Positions 1 through 9,099 of a stretch of DNA of 64,000 nucleotides are shown in pieces (position 1 is the stretch's first letter; each line of letters opens with the position of its first letter). The notes below the pieces were generated by a model. The model worked only from the letters and a program-made list of their open reading frames with translations. It had not been told where the DNA came from and did not search any database. The position numbers were made by a program, and so were the translations under genes. Location: contig CAUYUJ010015009.1 of the NCBI GenBank assembly GCA_963575745.1, positions 194,773 to 258,772 of the forward strand. Direction: 5' to 3'. This DNA is from Prorocentrum cordatum (taxonomy: Eukaryota > Sar > Dinophyceae > Prorocentrales > Prorocentraceae).

Positions 1-828
1 AGAGACCCTTCGCGCCCAGCACCTCAGGATGTTCAGTGACCTCCCCGCCCGACGCGTATTGCGAGAGAATCCAGCCAGGCAGCGAGGAGAAGATCCTGTC
101 CAGGAAACTAAGCGACGAACTTTGACTGTTGAAATGAGTGGGGGAGAGAAGTTCAAACTCCACCGTGGGGGGCTAAAGCCCGACTCCAGTCCCTGGGGGG
201 GGGGGGGGGGCGGGGGTGAGGGTCAGTAAACACACTGAAGTCACCATTCGGGGGGTTGAGAGGGATGGGTTCATGGGATGAGAGGTTCATATCCCCAGCG
301 ATGAGAACCAATCTATTGAGGGGGTCCCTGTGCCTGCTGAAGCGCGGCGGCCATCGCGCCGAACAAAGCTGCCTTGGCAGCCACGGAGAGGCCGTGGTTG
401 TGGATGTTTAAGTGCTGGATCCAGCACCCCCCATTCACAGCCCCTATCTCGGTCTGAAGTACGCGGCCAGGGATCAGAGGGGCGGGCGAGACAGGAGGGA
501 GGGCGCCGCCCAACGAGACCCTGCGGGATTCGGTTGGAAAGAACCGTGGGAAAATGGTGATCACGCCCCCAGTACGAAAACCATTATGAAAGGACCAATG
601 CGCCTGGAGGGGGAGGAGGAGGGAGTGGAGAAGGCCCCTGACATCGCACGGGGCACCGTGCGTCTCATGCAAAGCGTCAATCGTGCCAGACAGCACGAGA
701 CGGCGCAGCAGCCTCACTTTTTGCGCCCTCAGTGAGTCATCGTGGTGAAATAGCGCCCTCGCATTCCATGTGACCACTCGCAAGTCGAAGTGAAGCGAAC
801 CGTCATGCTTGGCTTGACCATGCCACAT
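1..828 (-). pseudogene. LINE-A ORF2, apurinic-type endonuclease domain (EEP family), frameshifted and partial
   Basis: The ATG at 828-826 opens a frame that begins with the endonuclease motif VVTWNARAL and the acidic HETHG motif, typical of the exonuclease/endonuclease/phosphatase domain that nicks target DNA for LINE integration. The frame ends in a stop at 313. One base-shift away, the sequence continues directly as RLVLIAGDMNL (the GDxN catalytic motif, codons at 296-285). The break is next to a CCCCC run at about 320. After a second interruption at a poly-G tract (192-217) a further frame carries LSFLDRIFSSLPGW, matching the DRIF-like end of the domain, out to base 1. So the domain is essentially complete in content but not in one frame. 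RT is outside the window. Endonuclease identity is firm; whether the shifts are real or assembly errors is open. Confidence 0.8.
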
Positions 829-841
829 GGTACTGAGCGTG

Positions 842-2062
842 CTAGGAACTCCACGCTGTCTCCGTGACGGGGCCGAAGGCATCGGCGGCAAGCTGCTGGA
901 TGCGCTGCGCATCCATACCCTCAGCCCGCATGCTCTCCTTCGCCCGCAACAAATTCGGCATATCTTGACCCTCCACAGGGACGGCCTTGCATATCGGCTT
1001 CCGGCCCAGTAGTATCTCGCCCTCGTGCCTTTCCAGGAAGAAGCGCTTCTGCGGGAACTCGCGGACCAGCACGCCTTTGATCTTCTTGCAGCCCAGCTCG
1101 CGGCGCGCCATCTCCGTGTTCTTGTCAGGACCGACGAACAGGTTGACTGTGCCGTCGGCGATCGATTCCGCTCGGAAGGACCTCCAAATTGGAGGAGCAT
1201 TGCCAGGGGAGGGCGTCTTGAGGGCGCCCAGGACTTGGTTGACCTTCCGCTCGGCGTAGTTCTTGGCACCAGCGAAGCGCATCGTGAATATGATGCCAGC
1301 AGGCTCTTGCTCGTCGAAGGTGTACTCTTGTTCGTTAATGTTGCAGTCTCGCAGCCAGTCCGCCAGGGCGTTCTGCATGTTCGACTTCGTGACCAGCTTC
1401 GGGGAGCGGATGACCACCACTGAGCGGTCGATCTCCCTGTTGAAGCTGGAGCCCGAGATTGGGCGGAGAGGCGGTTGCGGCTCTTCACTCTGGACCACTT
1501 GCAGCTCCTGCCGAAGCTGAGCGATCTGGTTCTCGATGCGGTCCAACCGCTTGTCTTGGTCATCAGCGCGATTTTCCACGCGGTTGATCCTCGATTCCAT
1601 AGCATGGCTGATGTCTCGGAACGACGATGTAATATTATTCGAAACTGATGTGAGGGAGGCCTGCACACTGTTCTGCACTGCTGCAATAGACTGCTGCAAC
1701 GCTGCTTGTACTGCATCCACATGGGCACGAATCGCGACCAATTCCTCTGCAGACTGTGGGCCACCTCCAGGTAGTGGGGGCACTCCATTGCCATGACCAG
1801 GGCACGAACCTGAAGTGGGTGAGGAGGCGCCAGATGCGGCGGCGTGACCTTTTCCCAAACCTTTGTTGTTGACGACCCCGTGCGTTGAGGAGATGACAGC
1901 ACGCTTGCTTGGGGGTTGGCCGTCAGGAAGTTCATCATCAGCATGAAAAGGAGGGCCAGCACGTTGGGGAGTGGCGACCTCCTGCGATGGGAATGTTGGC
2001 ATGGCCTCGAGCGCCTCGAGAGTCGCGGCAGCCGCCGCTTCGCGATGTCCATCGCTCTCCAT
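842..2062 (-). CDS. LINE-A ORF1 protein: coiled coil plus RNA-binding-like domain
   Basis: An uninterrupted frame of 406 codons from the ATG at 2062-2060 (MESDGHREAA), chosen because it is the first true ATG after the leader-derived 5' UTR that gives the long frame; the frame is open further upstream without a clear reason to start there. The N-terminal third is Pro/Ser/Gly-rich. The middle (about 1720-1500) has a heptad-like stretch ending NRVENRADDQDKRLDRIE and then QIAQLRQELQ, a probable coiled coil for multimerisation. The C-terminal third, from SVVVIRSPKL to KVNQVLGALK, has the beta-alpha look of an RRM-like fold. This matches the general plan of LINE ORF1 proteins, which are nucleic-acid chaperones that package the element's RNA. 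It is the only intact retroelement ORF of length in the window. Confidence 0.75.
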   Translation of the reverse strand: MESDGHREAAAAATLEALEAMPTFPSQEVATPQRAGPPFHADDELPDGQPPSKRAVISSTHGVVNNKGLGKGHAAASGASSPTSGSCPGHGNGVPPLPGGGPQSAEELVAIRAHVDAVQAALQQSIAAVQNSVQASLTSVSNNITSSFRDISHAMESRINRVENRADDQDKRLDRIENQIAQLRQELQVVQSEEPQPPLRPISGSSFNREIDRSVVVIRSPKLVTKSNMQNALADWLRDCNINEQEYTFDEQEPAGIIFTMRFAGAKNYAERKVNQVLGALKTPSPGNAPPIWRSFRAESIADGTVNLFVGPDKNTEMARRELGCKKIKGVLVREFPQKRFFLERHEGEILLGRKPICKAVPVEGQDMPNLLRAKESMRAEGMDAQRIQQLAADAFGPVTETAWSS

Positions 2063-2249
2063 AGCCTGCACGGAACAGATGTGGCGAGAGGGAGACGGGA
2101 GGTACCGTAGGCAGAGCTGGGTGTGCTGCGGACACGCCGCAGGGGAGAAAAGAGTGCGGATACCCTTGTCCTGGGGCAACTCTCCAGGGTCTCACTCGCG
2201 CGCGGCGGGCCAGGCCACTTGAGACGGGGGGTCGAGTTCCCGAAATGGC

Positions 2250-2271
2250 CTTGAGCCAAAATGGCTACGGA
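2250..2271 (-). other. Dinoflagellate spliced-leader sequence embedded in genomic DNA (exact)
   Basis: The reverse complement reads T followed by CCGTAGCCATTTTGGCTCA and AG, which is the conserved 22-nt dinoflagellate trans-splicing leader (5' base D = T) without mismatch, from memory of the published consensus. It sits 188 bp upstream of the LINE-A ORF1 start and directly next to a (TCC)n tract. The following bases, GCCATTTCGG, resemble the interior of a second leader with one mismatch and may be a relic leader from an earlier cycle. A leader in DNA implies reverse transcription of a mature mRNA. Confidence 0.92.
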
Positions 2272-2273
2272 CC

Positions 2274-2315
2274 CTCCTCCTCCTCCTCCTCCTCCTCCTC
2301 CTCCTCCTCTTCTTC
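2274..2315. repeat. (TCC)n microsatellite abutting the leader
   Basis: About thirteen TCC units on the plus strand, followed by TTCTTCCCCCCCCC. It forms the immediate upstream flank of LINE-A. On the element's coding strand it reads (GGA)n. Confidence 0.95.
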
Positions 2316-2480
2316 CCCCCCCCCGCCCTCTCTGGGAGGCCGCCTCCCCTCCAGGCCGCCGCAGTTGCCCGCCAACACTAGCAGCGCCGCCAGCGCGGCC
2401 GGGGGGGAGGCGGACAGCCCGCGGAGCGCCCACTCGGAGGCGATGGGGCGCAGGGACTCGGCGAGGAGGGTGCTCCTCGG

Positions 2481-2831
2481 CATTCTGATGACGACGACGA
2501 CGTTGACGACGACGATGATGACGCTGACGCTGACGGTGATGGTGATGGTGATGATGATGATGATGATGACGATGATGATGTTGATGATGATGATGATGAT
2601 GATGATGGTACTGTGTAGTGATGATGATGCTGATGATGATGATGACGATGATGAGGACGATGACGAACGACGATGACGATGATGATGCTGATGATGATGA
2701 TAATGATGATCACGATGATCATGATGATCATGATGATCATGATGCTGATGATGCTGATGATAATGATGATCTGATGATGATGATGCTAATGATGCTGCTT
2801 CTGATGCTGATGCTGATGCTGATGCTGATGC

Positions 2832-2878
<47 letters not shown>

Positions 2879-2885
2879 TTGATGA
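2481..2885. repeat. (GAT)n-type imperfect trinucleotide tract
   Basis: About 400 bp made of GAT with GAC, GCT and GGT variants, including an internal GATCATGATGATCATGATG run at 2708-2745. It yields Asp/Met/Ile/His-rich reading frames in every phase, none credible as protein. Confidence 0.95.
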
Positions 2886-3060
2886 TGCGCAAACCTCCTG
2901 CACGCAGAGGTTCCGGGCTGAGCTGGAGAAGATCACAGATGATGCTGATGACAACCAAGATGTGACGACAATGATGACGATTATTCGTTCAAACCAATGC
3001 CGCTGCATTCTCAGACGCGGGGATGGCGGCGCCTTCCTGCCATGCCTTGTCCTGGCGAGG
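2886..3060. other. Short non-repetitive island between GAT tracts
   Basis: Unique-looking sequence (GCAAACCTCC to TGGCGAGG) with no ORF or motif I recognise. Confidence 0.5.
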
Positions 3061-3700
3061 CTTTCTATGATGATGGGGATGATGCTGATGATTGGATGGT
3101 GATGGTGATGACGATGATCCCGCGTCGCGATGGACAGCGCGCAGAGAAACAGCTACCATCCGCCGAACAAGCTTCAGCGGGGTTACTATCGAAACCTTGG
3201 CAAACACGAGTTCCCGAACGCTTTTCGGGGATACCCAGGAACAGGCCAGGGCAACCAGATCGACCACCGTCCCATGATGAGGTGGTGATGATGGTGCTGC
3301 TAATGCTGATGATGTCAATGATGTTGATGAAATGAGTGGTGATGGTGATGGTGATGGTGATGATGATGATGCTCATACTGATGATGCTGCTGATTCTGAT
3401 GATGATGCTGATGCTGCTGCTGATGATGATGATGCTGATGATGATGCTGATGATGATGCTGCTGATGACAATGATGATCATGATGATGCTGATGATAATG
3501 ATGGTGACGATGATGCTGCTGATGATGATTATCATTATGATGATAATGATGATGCTGATGCTGCTGCTGCTGATGATGCTGATGCTGCTGCTGATGATGA
3601 TGATGATGACTATTGCGATTATGCTGCTGCTGCTGACGACGACGACGAGGAGGATGATAATGATGATGATGATGATGGTAGTGGTGGTGGTGGTGATAGT
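3061..3700. repeat. Second (GAT/GCT)n imperfect tract
   Basis: GAT units at 3063-3118, a non-repetitive stretch at 3120-3280, then an almost continuous GAT/GCT/GGT array to 3700 that ends in (GGT)n. Frames translate to Asp/Ala, Met/Leu, or His/Gln runs depending on phase. Confidence 0.93.
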
Positions 3701-3915
3701 GGTGGTGGTGGTGTCGACTATCAAACAAACTATGAAGGTGATGATGGTGAAGCTGATGCCACGCCCTCGCCACATCTTGCAATCCATTAGAGGTTAGACA
3801 ACCAAAATGCTCTGGCATTCGCCGATCCTGAATATCTTCGAAGTAACCGCTCCCAATGCACTTTCTTGTCTGGTGTGCATTGGGGTTCACGTTGACAAGT
3901 CCTGCCTACTCTGGG

Positions 3916-4085
3916 TTTCTTAATCAGCCGGGGGGGGGGGTACATCCCTGACGGGGGTCAACCTCGCTTCGTCGTCGCGCCGCGACGGGGGTCGGAGCGC
4001 CTTCGGCGCGCGGTGGCTGCCCGCGACGGGGGTCGATGTGGGGCTGTCGGCGGGGGTGACGCCCCCCCGACGCTTATTAAGAAAC
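3916..4085. mobile_element. Small terminal-inverted-repeat unit, MITE-like (tentative)
   Basis: The left end GTTTCTTAATCAGC and the right end GCTTATTAAGAAAC are near-perfect inverted repeats (13 of 14), followed inwards by G-run and C-run respectively. The 170-bp interior holds four copies of a CGACGGGGGTC-like word. There is no coding capacity. No clear target-site duplication is visible, so mobility is only inferred. Confidence 0.4.
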
Positions 4086-5177
4086 TTGGAGTATCCGCTT
4101 CCTAGGATTAGGTCGAACATGTCCCCCTGCAGGCGGATTTTGAGCGACAAATGATAAATAGCCGCAACATACTCCAAACTAGTCAACAAATAATCTAAAA
4201 CATCGCCCCCATACTGTTTTTCGACTATTTTTGACTATTCCCCCTGTGGAGGGACATGCCCGATTTAATCACAGGAGGGGCATGCAGGAGGACGCCAACT
4301 CCGTTGATGAACCTGTGCTTAGCGCGTCGCTGCGGCGGCCCCTGCGACACGCCCCCGCGTTGCCAAAGCGACACCGCGTCACTCTCTGGCAAGGCTTGGC
4401 GCCGACAGGCCGCAAGCAGCCACGAAAGGCGCAACGTGTTTCTTCTTGTTGTTGTTGTTGTTGTTGCTGTTGCTGTTGTTGTTGTTGAACATTATTAATT
4501 CTAAAGAATAATTATTGTTGGGCCCCCTGGTGCGCGCCCCCCCCGCCGCGCCTAGGCCGCAGCCACGTTTTCATCATTTTCGTGAGGAAGCCTCAGGTAA
4601 TTCGAGGTGATCAAGATCCGGTTGTTTTGTTGTAATCCGTTTTCCCTTGCAAAAAACACTATAAAATGACATTTCTTGTTCTAATATAATCAAATTTCAA
4701 GAATCCCTTGCAAAAAATAAGGTAAAGTGGACATCGCGCGCGCAAGACGAAATCCTTCCAAAAGCTTAGTGTTCGGAGCGATTTTAACATAAAAACATCA
4801 AAAAACCAATGGTTTTTCAACAAAAAAATGTCAAAATCTCATCCCGCGCGCTCTTGCGGATTCGTAGGAAAACCAACACTTTTTAAACATTTCTGTCAAA
4901 CGGGCTTTTGCGAGCAACTTTTTCGAACTTCTGCGACAACGGTTGCGCACCTGCCAGGGCCATCATCCCTGTCAAATAATACCATGCGGGACACATTCGT
5001 TTTTTCTTCGCGCGCGCACGCCGAAATCTCCAAAAACCATTGGGTTCTGTGGGTGTGTACCCCACGCCAGTGTAGTAGCCACGGTCGTCCGCACGCCACG
5101 AAGTGAAGTGTCCCAACGTCATAGGGCGGGAAGCTGGGTTTGGGTGGTCGCGAAGAGTCGTTTGGATATTTGGTAGA
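4086..5177. other. AT-richer intergenic stretch, no gene seen
   Basis: Markedly lower GC than the rest of the window, with A/T-run words such as CCCTTGCAAAAAA (twice, near 4646 and 4705). It contains a (GTT)n tract at 4441-4486. No ORF, RNA gene or protein motif was recognised. Confidence 0.5.
4441..4486. repeat. (GTT)n microsatellite
   Basis: Fourteen or so GTT/GCT units. A second, shorter (GTT)n lies at 5266-5291. Confidence 0.9.
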
Positions 5178-5183
5178 GCTTGT

Positions 5184-5210
5184 AATGCCCCCCCACGAAG
5201 TGGGGGTATT
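5184..5210. other. GC-rich hairpin with AT base
   Basis: AATGCCCCCCCAC, loop GAA, GTGGGGGTATT: an inverted repeat with a G-T pair and a two-base bulge. It lies about 55 bp from a (GTT)n tract at 5266. Could be the 3' stem-loop of a short retroelement, but no tail or target duplication supports this. Confidence 0.4.
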
Positions 5211-5449
5211 GCCTGGTGTCGTATGAAAACCCTGGCACTGGGGAGAACACCACGCGTTCGGGTAAAATGATTGTTGTTGTTGTTGTTGTTGGCTTCCCCC
5301 CCCGTAGCCTTGCTGAAGCTCGATGCTATCGACGGCGCTCCACTCGCCGCGCCTGCAACCACGAAAAACGCAACGATGCAGCAACGACACAGCAACCAAC
5401 CGAACCGTCCGAACTGGGGACGCCCTTTGACTACACACCTGCGATGGTC

Positions 5450-5565
5450 CTGGCCCTGGCCAGAACGCCCTCCTGGCTCTGGCCAGGCGGGCGTACGTGC
5501 ACCGATCCTGGGCCCAAGGCTGGCCCGGCCAGGATCGGTGCAGGTGCATAGTTGGCGTCCCACAG
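5450..5565. repeat. Dispersed repeat, copy 1 (partner at 7298-7406)
   Basis: Shares with 7298-7406 the ordered blocks CGCCCTCCTGGCT, TGCAC, GGGCCCA, and the longer GCCCGGCCAGGATCGGTG. Same orientation, about 1.85 kb apart. Unknown family. Confidence 0.6.
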
Positions 5566-6614
5566 GGATTCTGCAGGATCCCGCAGGGAAGCTTGAAACT
5601 GTGGAGACTGGGAACTCAGTGAAAGTGGAAGTGGCCAAACACGAGCCCAACACAGCTGGGACGAGGCCGGCGGTGCTGCAAAGACTCGACAGCAACTGTT
5701 CAGGCTGGAACGAATGGATGGGCTGACCCAAACCACGTTTTCAACCTTCCCTGTGCAATCGGAACATGGTCACACTACCGTGGGACAAGAACACGAACCC
5801 CTTCGCCGAAGGCGCGAGCCCCGCGGGAATACAGCATACGAAGAGCATTCCAAGGTCGGCGGAAACCCTGGAGAGCTCCGACAATCGCCAGAAATCCCCT
5901 CAACCACCCCCTCCTCCTGCCTCCTCCTCAATGACGACGGCGACGTTGAAGCTAGCGGCGGACAACGGACGACGACGGACAACGGCGGCAGACGACGACG
6001 CGGCTCCCGTCGAACTCCGAGTGCACGAGCAACCACGAGAGGGTACGGCAAACGTGCCGCAGGAGCCTCTGCGGAGACGGCGTGCGCTGCTCGCCGCCGC
6101 CGCGGTCGTTTCCGCCGTCGATCGCCGCCGCTGCCACCGTCTTTGCGGTGCTTGGTGTTTGAATCAATTGCCATACAACTGCCTGCCGACCGGTCCGAGG
6201 AGGAGAGGCCGACCTCAAAAAATGTACCTCGTGATGCGCAATTGCATGGACATTGCCGGCTCGCACGCGCGCCTCAGCACTGCTTCCGCCCAGAGAGGGC
6301 GGTGCAGCGGTGCAGCACGCGAGAGGGAGCTGGTTGTCAGAAGCTGGAGAGGATGCAGAAGACATTCGACTGATCACCATTTTTCCTCTGCTCATGCACC
6401 GTCTGGTGCACGCCTCTGCCCGACCTGACCTGACCTGACCGTCGCCCTCTTGTCGGGGGACATTCACTGCTGGGGGTTCCGACACGGTGCGGCGGCAGCT
6501 CGTGCGGTGACCTCGGCATCCCCAAAGACCTCCTCGCACAGTCCGTCACCGCACGGTTGTGGACCCCCCCGATCGCCCGAGACTTCCTCGGAGACCGACC
6601 CAAATCCCCACAAC
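5566..6614. other. No recognisable gene
   Basis: GC-rich, with CGACGACGG-type short repeats at 5935-6150 and (TGACC)4 near 6420. Long plus-strand frames are Arg/Ala-rich and look like composition effects. 6470-6560 contains the word GTGCGGTGACC that recurs at 19500-19640. Confidence 0.4.
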
Positions 6615-6630
6615 CGTGCGGCCACCCCGA
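6615..6630. repeat. Target-site duplication, left copy
   Basis: CGTGCGGCCACCCCGA, identical to 7225-7240. The two copies bracket the LINE fragment exactly. Confidence 0.85.
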
Positions 6631-7224
6631 GGCAAGAGGCAAGAGGCAAGAGGCAACTCCCAGTTCGCCCCAGAGGGCGGCCGCGCGCGGGGCCGGGAGG
6701 AGGCGCCGGGGCGCCGCTCATTCAGTCGCCTGACACATATAATTGTCCAATCCTTTCCCACTCGGGAATTTTCTGCGATAGTCATCCAATCGCTTCCACC
6801 TCCATGGTGCTTTCGTACCGCCGCTGCAAGATCGTCAGTCCACCTCCGTTTGGGTCTTCCTGTTGATCTCTGTGCCGGCCATGGCTGCTTGTCCGGATCC
6901 CACTTGAATACAGCATTGCTCCATTTGTGGTGGTCTTTGATGACAAGTTGTTGTGCCCATTCCCACTTGCACCTTCGTTGCATAGTCACCCACTCTTCAT
7001 ACCCCATGTTTTCCATCTGCTGAGTAGCGTAATGCGTAGATCTTTGTATCCATGTGTGCCAAGGCTCGAGATCACTGGAGCTGCCACTGGAGCTTGACGA
7101 AGAAAATGATTCCGTATCGGAACTATCTGCGCTGGATTCCTGCCCTTCCGTGTGGTCGTGCCCCTGACCAGACATACTACAATCATCATTTTCAGATTTC
7201 TGTTCATCCGAACTGCCTTCGCTG
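6631..7224 (-). mobile_element. 5'-truncated LINE fragment (ORF2 C-terminus) with exact target-site duplications
   Basis: A 594-bp insert flanked by 16-bp direct repeats. On the minus strand one frame is open throughout. It holds a Ser/Asp/Glu-rich start, then RRCKWEWAQQL (about 6970), WDPDKQPWP, and GRPKRRWTDDL (6860-6828) followed by DWMTIAENS and KDW. This GRPxxRWxDDL pattern with a trailing W is the usual end of ORF2 in many LINEs. The frame has no stop inside the insert and reads on into flanking DNA to 6546. The 3' end (plus strand 6631-6655) is a (GGCAAGA)3 tail, consistent with short-repeat tails of LINEs. The parent element is not among the other LINEs here as far as I can tell. Confidence 0.82.
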
Positions 7225-7240
7225 CGTGCGGCCACCCCGA
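7225..7240. repeat. Target-site duplication, right copy
   Basis: Second copy of CGTGCGGCCACCCCGA. Directly followed by a region with the near-palindrome ACCACACGGTGTGGT at 7256-7270. Confidence 0.85.
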
Positions 7241-7297
7241 ATACCCGCTAACTCACCACACGGTGTGGTCTCCGCGCCGCTTGGCGATGCCTGGAGC

Positions 7298-7406
7298 TGA
7301 CCAGTCGGTGCATGCGCCCTCCTGGCTGTGCCCGGGGAAGAATAATGCACACCCGGGGCCCAGGACCAGCCCGGCCAGGATCGGTGAGGCGGTCAGTTGA
7401 CGCCTT
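7298..7406. repeat. Dispersed repeat, copy 2 (partner at 5450-5565)
   Basis: Contains GCGCCCTCCTGGCT and CAGCCCGGCCAGGATCGGTG in the same order and orientation as copy 1. Confidence 0.6.
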
Positions 7407-7529
7407 CCGATCCTCGTCGTCGCCATGGTCGCGGTCGCCGTCGCCTTCGGAGGACCAGGGCAAGAAGGCGGGAGCAGAGAGGATGAGAAGCAGTAGTGAA
7501 CTGGACCCCAGATCGCTCCAGGAGTGCGG

Positions 7530-8966
7530 GTAGGAGAAGAAGGACGAGGAGAGGAGGGAGGAGAAGGAGGAGGAGGAGGAGGATGAGGAGGGGGAACAGG
7601 AGGAGGAGCAGGAGGAGGAGGAGGAAGAGGAGGAGGAGGAGGAGGAGGACGCGGAGGACGCGGAGGAGGAGGAGGAGGGGGAGGCGGAAGAGGAGGAGAC
7701 GGAGAAAGATGAGGAGGAAGAGGAGGAGGAGGAGGAGGAGGAGGAGGAGAAGGAGGAGGAAGGAGGAGGAGGAGGACGAGGAGGAGGAGGAGGAGGAGAA
7801 AGAGGAGGAGGAGGAGGAGGAGGAGGAGGAGGAGGAGGAGAGGAGGAGGAGGAGGAGGAGGAGGAGAGCGGAGAGGCGGAAGGAGAGGAGGAGATGAGGA
7901 GGAAGACACGTAGGATGAGGCGGAGGCGGAGGCGGAGGCGGAGGAGGAGGAGGAGGAGGAGAGCGGGGGGCGGAAGCGGAGGAGAGGAGGGGAGGAAGAG
8001 GAGGAGGAAACGGAGGAGGATGAGGAAGAGGCGGAGGCGGAGCAGGGATGAGGATCATGATGATGCTGCTGATGAGGATAAAGGGGGAGGAGGAGGAAGA
8101 GGAGGAGGAGGAGGAGGCGGAGGAGGAGGACGCGGAGGACGCGGAGGAGGAGGAAGAGCAGGGCGGATAAAGGGGAGGAGGAGAGGGGGAGGAGGCGGAG
8201 GGATGAGGAGAGGAAGAAGGGTTACTACCATGAGGAGACGGATGGGGCGCGGGAAAGGGGGAGGAGGAGGCGAAGGAATAGGAGTAGGAGTAGGAGTAGG
8301 AGGAGGAGGCGGGCGGAGGAGGAGAGGAGGAGGAGGAGGAGGAGGCCAGGAGGGCCAGACCAGGAGGAGGAGGAGGAGGCGGATGAGAAGGAGGCGGAGG
8401 AGGAGGCGGAGGCGGAGAGGAGATGGAGACGGCGGAGGAGGAGGAGGAGGAGATGAGGAGGAGGAGAGGAAGCGGAGGAGGAGGAGGAGGAGGAGGAGGA
8501 GGAGGAGGAGGAGGAGGGTAGAAGAGGAGGAGGAGGAGAAAGAGGAGGAGGAGGTGGAGGATGATGAGGAGGAGGAGGATGATGATGATGAGGAGGAGGA
8601 GGAGAAGGAGGATGAGGAGGAGGAAGACGAGGAGGAGGAGGAGGAGGGAGGAAGAGGAGGAGGCGGAGGAAGAGGAGGAGGAGGAGGAGGAGGAGGAAAA
8701 GGGAGGAGGATGATGATGAGGATGAAGATGAGGATGAGGAGAGCGGCGGAGGAGGAAGGAGGCGGAGAGGAGGAGGAGGAGGAGGAGGAGAGGAGGAGGA
8801 GGGGGGGGGGGAGGGAGGAGGGAGCAGGAGGGAGCAGGAGGAGCAGGAGGGAGGAGGGGAGGGAGGAGAGGAGGAGGGAGGAGGGAGGAGGGAGGAGGGA
8901 GGAGGGAGGAGGAGGAGGAGGGAGGAGAGGAGGAGGAGGAGGAGGAGGAGGAGGAGGCGGAAGAGA
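7530..8966. repeat. 1.4-kb (GGA)n purine tract
   Basis: Almost pure G+A on the plus strand for over 1.4 kb: GGA units with GCGGAG, GATGAG and AAG interruptions. Its left flank, GCTCCAGGAGTGCGGG, recurs at the left flank of the (GGA)n tract at 12739, so the two tracts probably share a duplicated origin. Arg/Glu/Gly-rich frames here are artefacts. Confidence 0.95.
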
Positions 8967-9099
8967 AGGTTCACTACCCATAGAAGGTATCGTCAGAGGG
9001 GGGAGAAAGGATATTTGGGGTGGGGGGGCATCCGAGAACCTTTTGTTGTCCTCGCCCGAGGCTGCGCCCCACCTCGGAAGCGTCCAGCCGAGAGGGCCC

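Larger units (their letters stand above)
1..2271 (-). mobile_element. LINE-A: non-LTR retrotransposon, 5' part, truncated by the window edge
   Basis: Read on the minus strand the order is: spliced-leader sequence (2271-2250), 188-bp 5' UTR, ORF1 (2062-842), then an endonuclease-type ORF2 (828 to the window edge). ORF1 stops 13 bp before the ORF2 start codon, in another frame. This is the gene order of two-ORF LINEs. The reverse transcriptase would lie beyond base 1. The element's 5' end is well defined because the leader directly abuts a (TCC)n tract at 2274. Copying from a trans-spliced mRNA is inferred from the leader. Confidence 0.85.

Noticed and set aside
2250-2271. Spliced-leader RNA gene
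   Set aside because: The sequence after the leader lacks a GT splice donor (it continues GCCATTTCGG), so this is a retroposed leader and not an SL RNA gene.
313-2433. 706-codon ORF as one protein
   Set aside because: Most of it overlaps ORF1 in another frame; only the last 171 codons (828-313) are the endonuclease start.
3332-3797. Asp/Ala-rich, Met/Leu-rich and His-rich ORFs
   Set aside because: All phases of a GAT/GCT microsatellite.
5306-5326. CCGTAGCCTTGCTGAAGCTC as a plus-strand spliced leader
   Set aside because: Only the first eight bases match the leader; the remainder does not, and no ORF follows.
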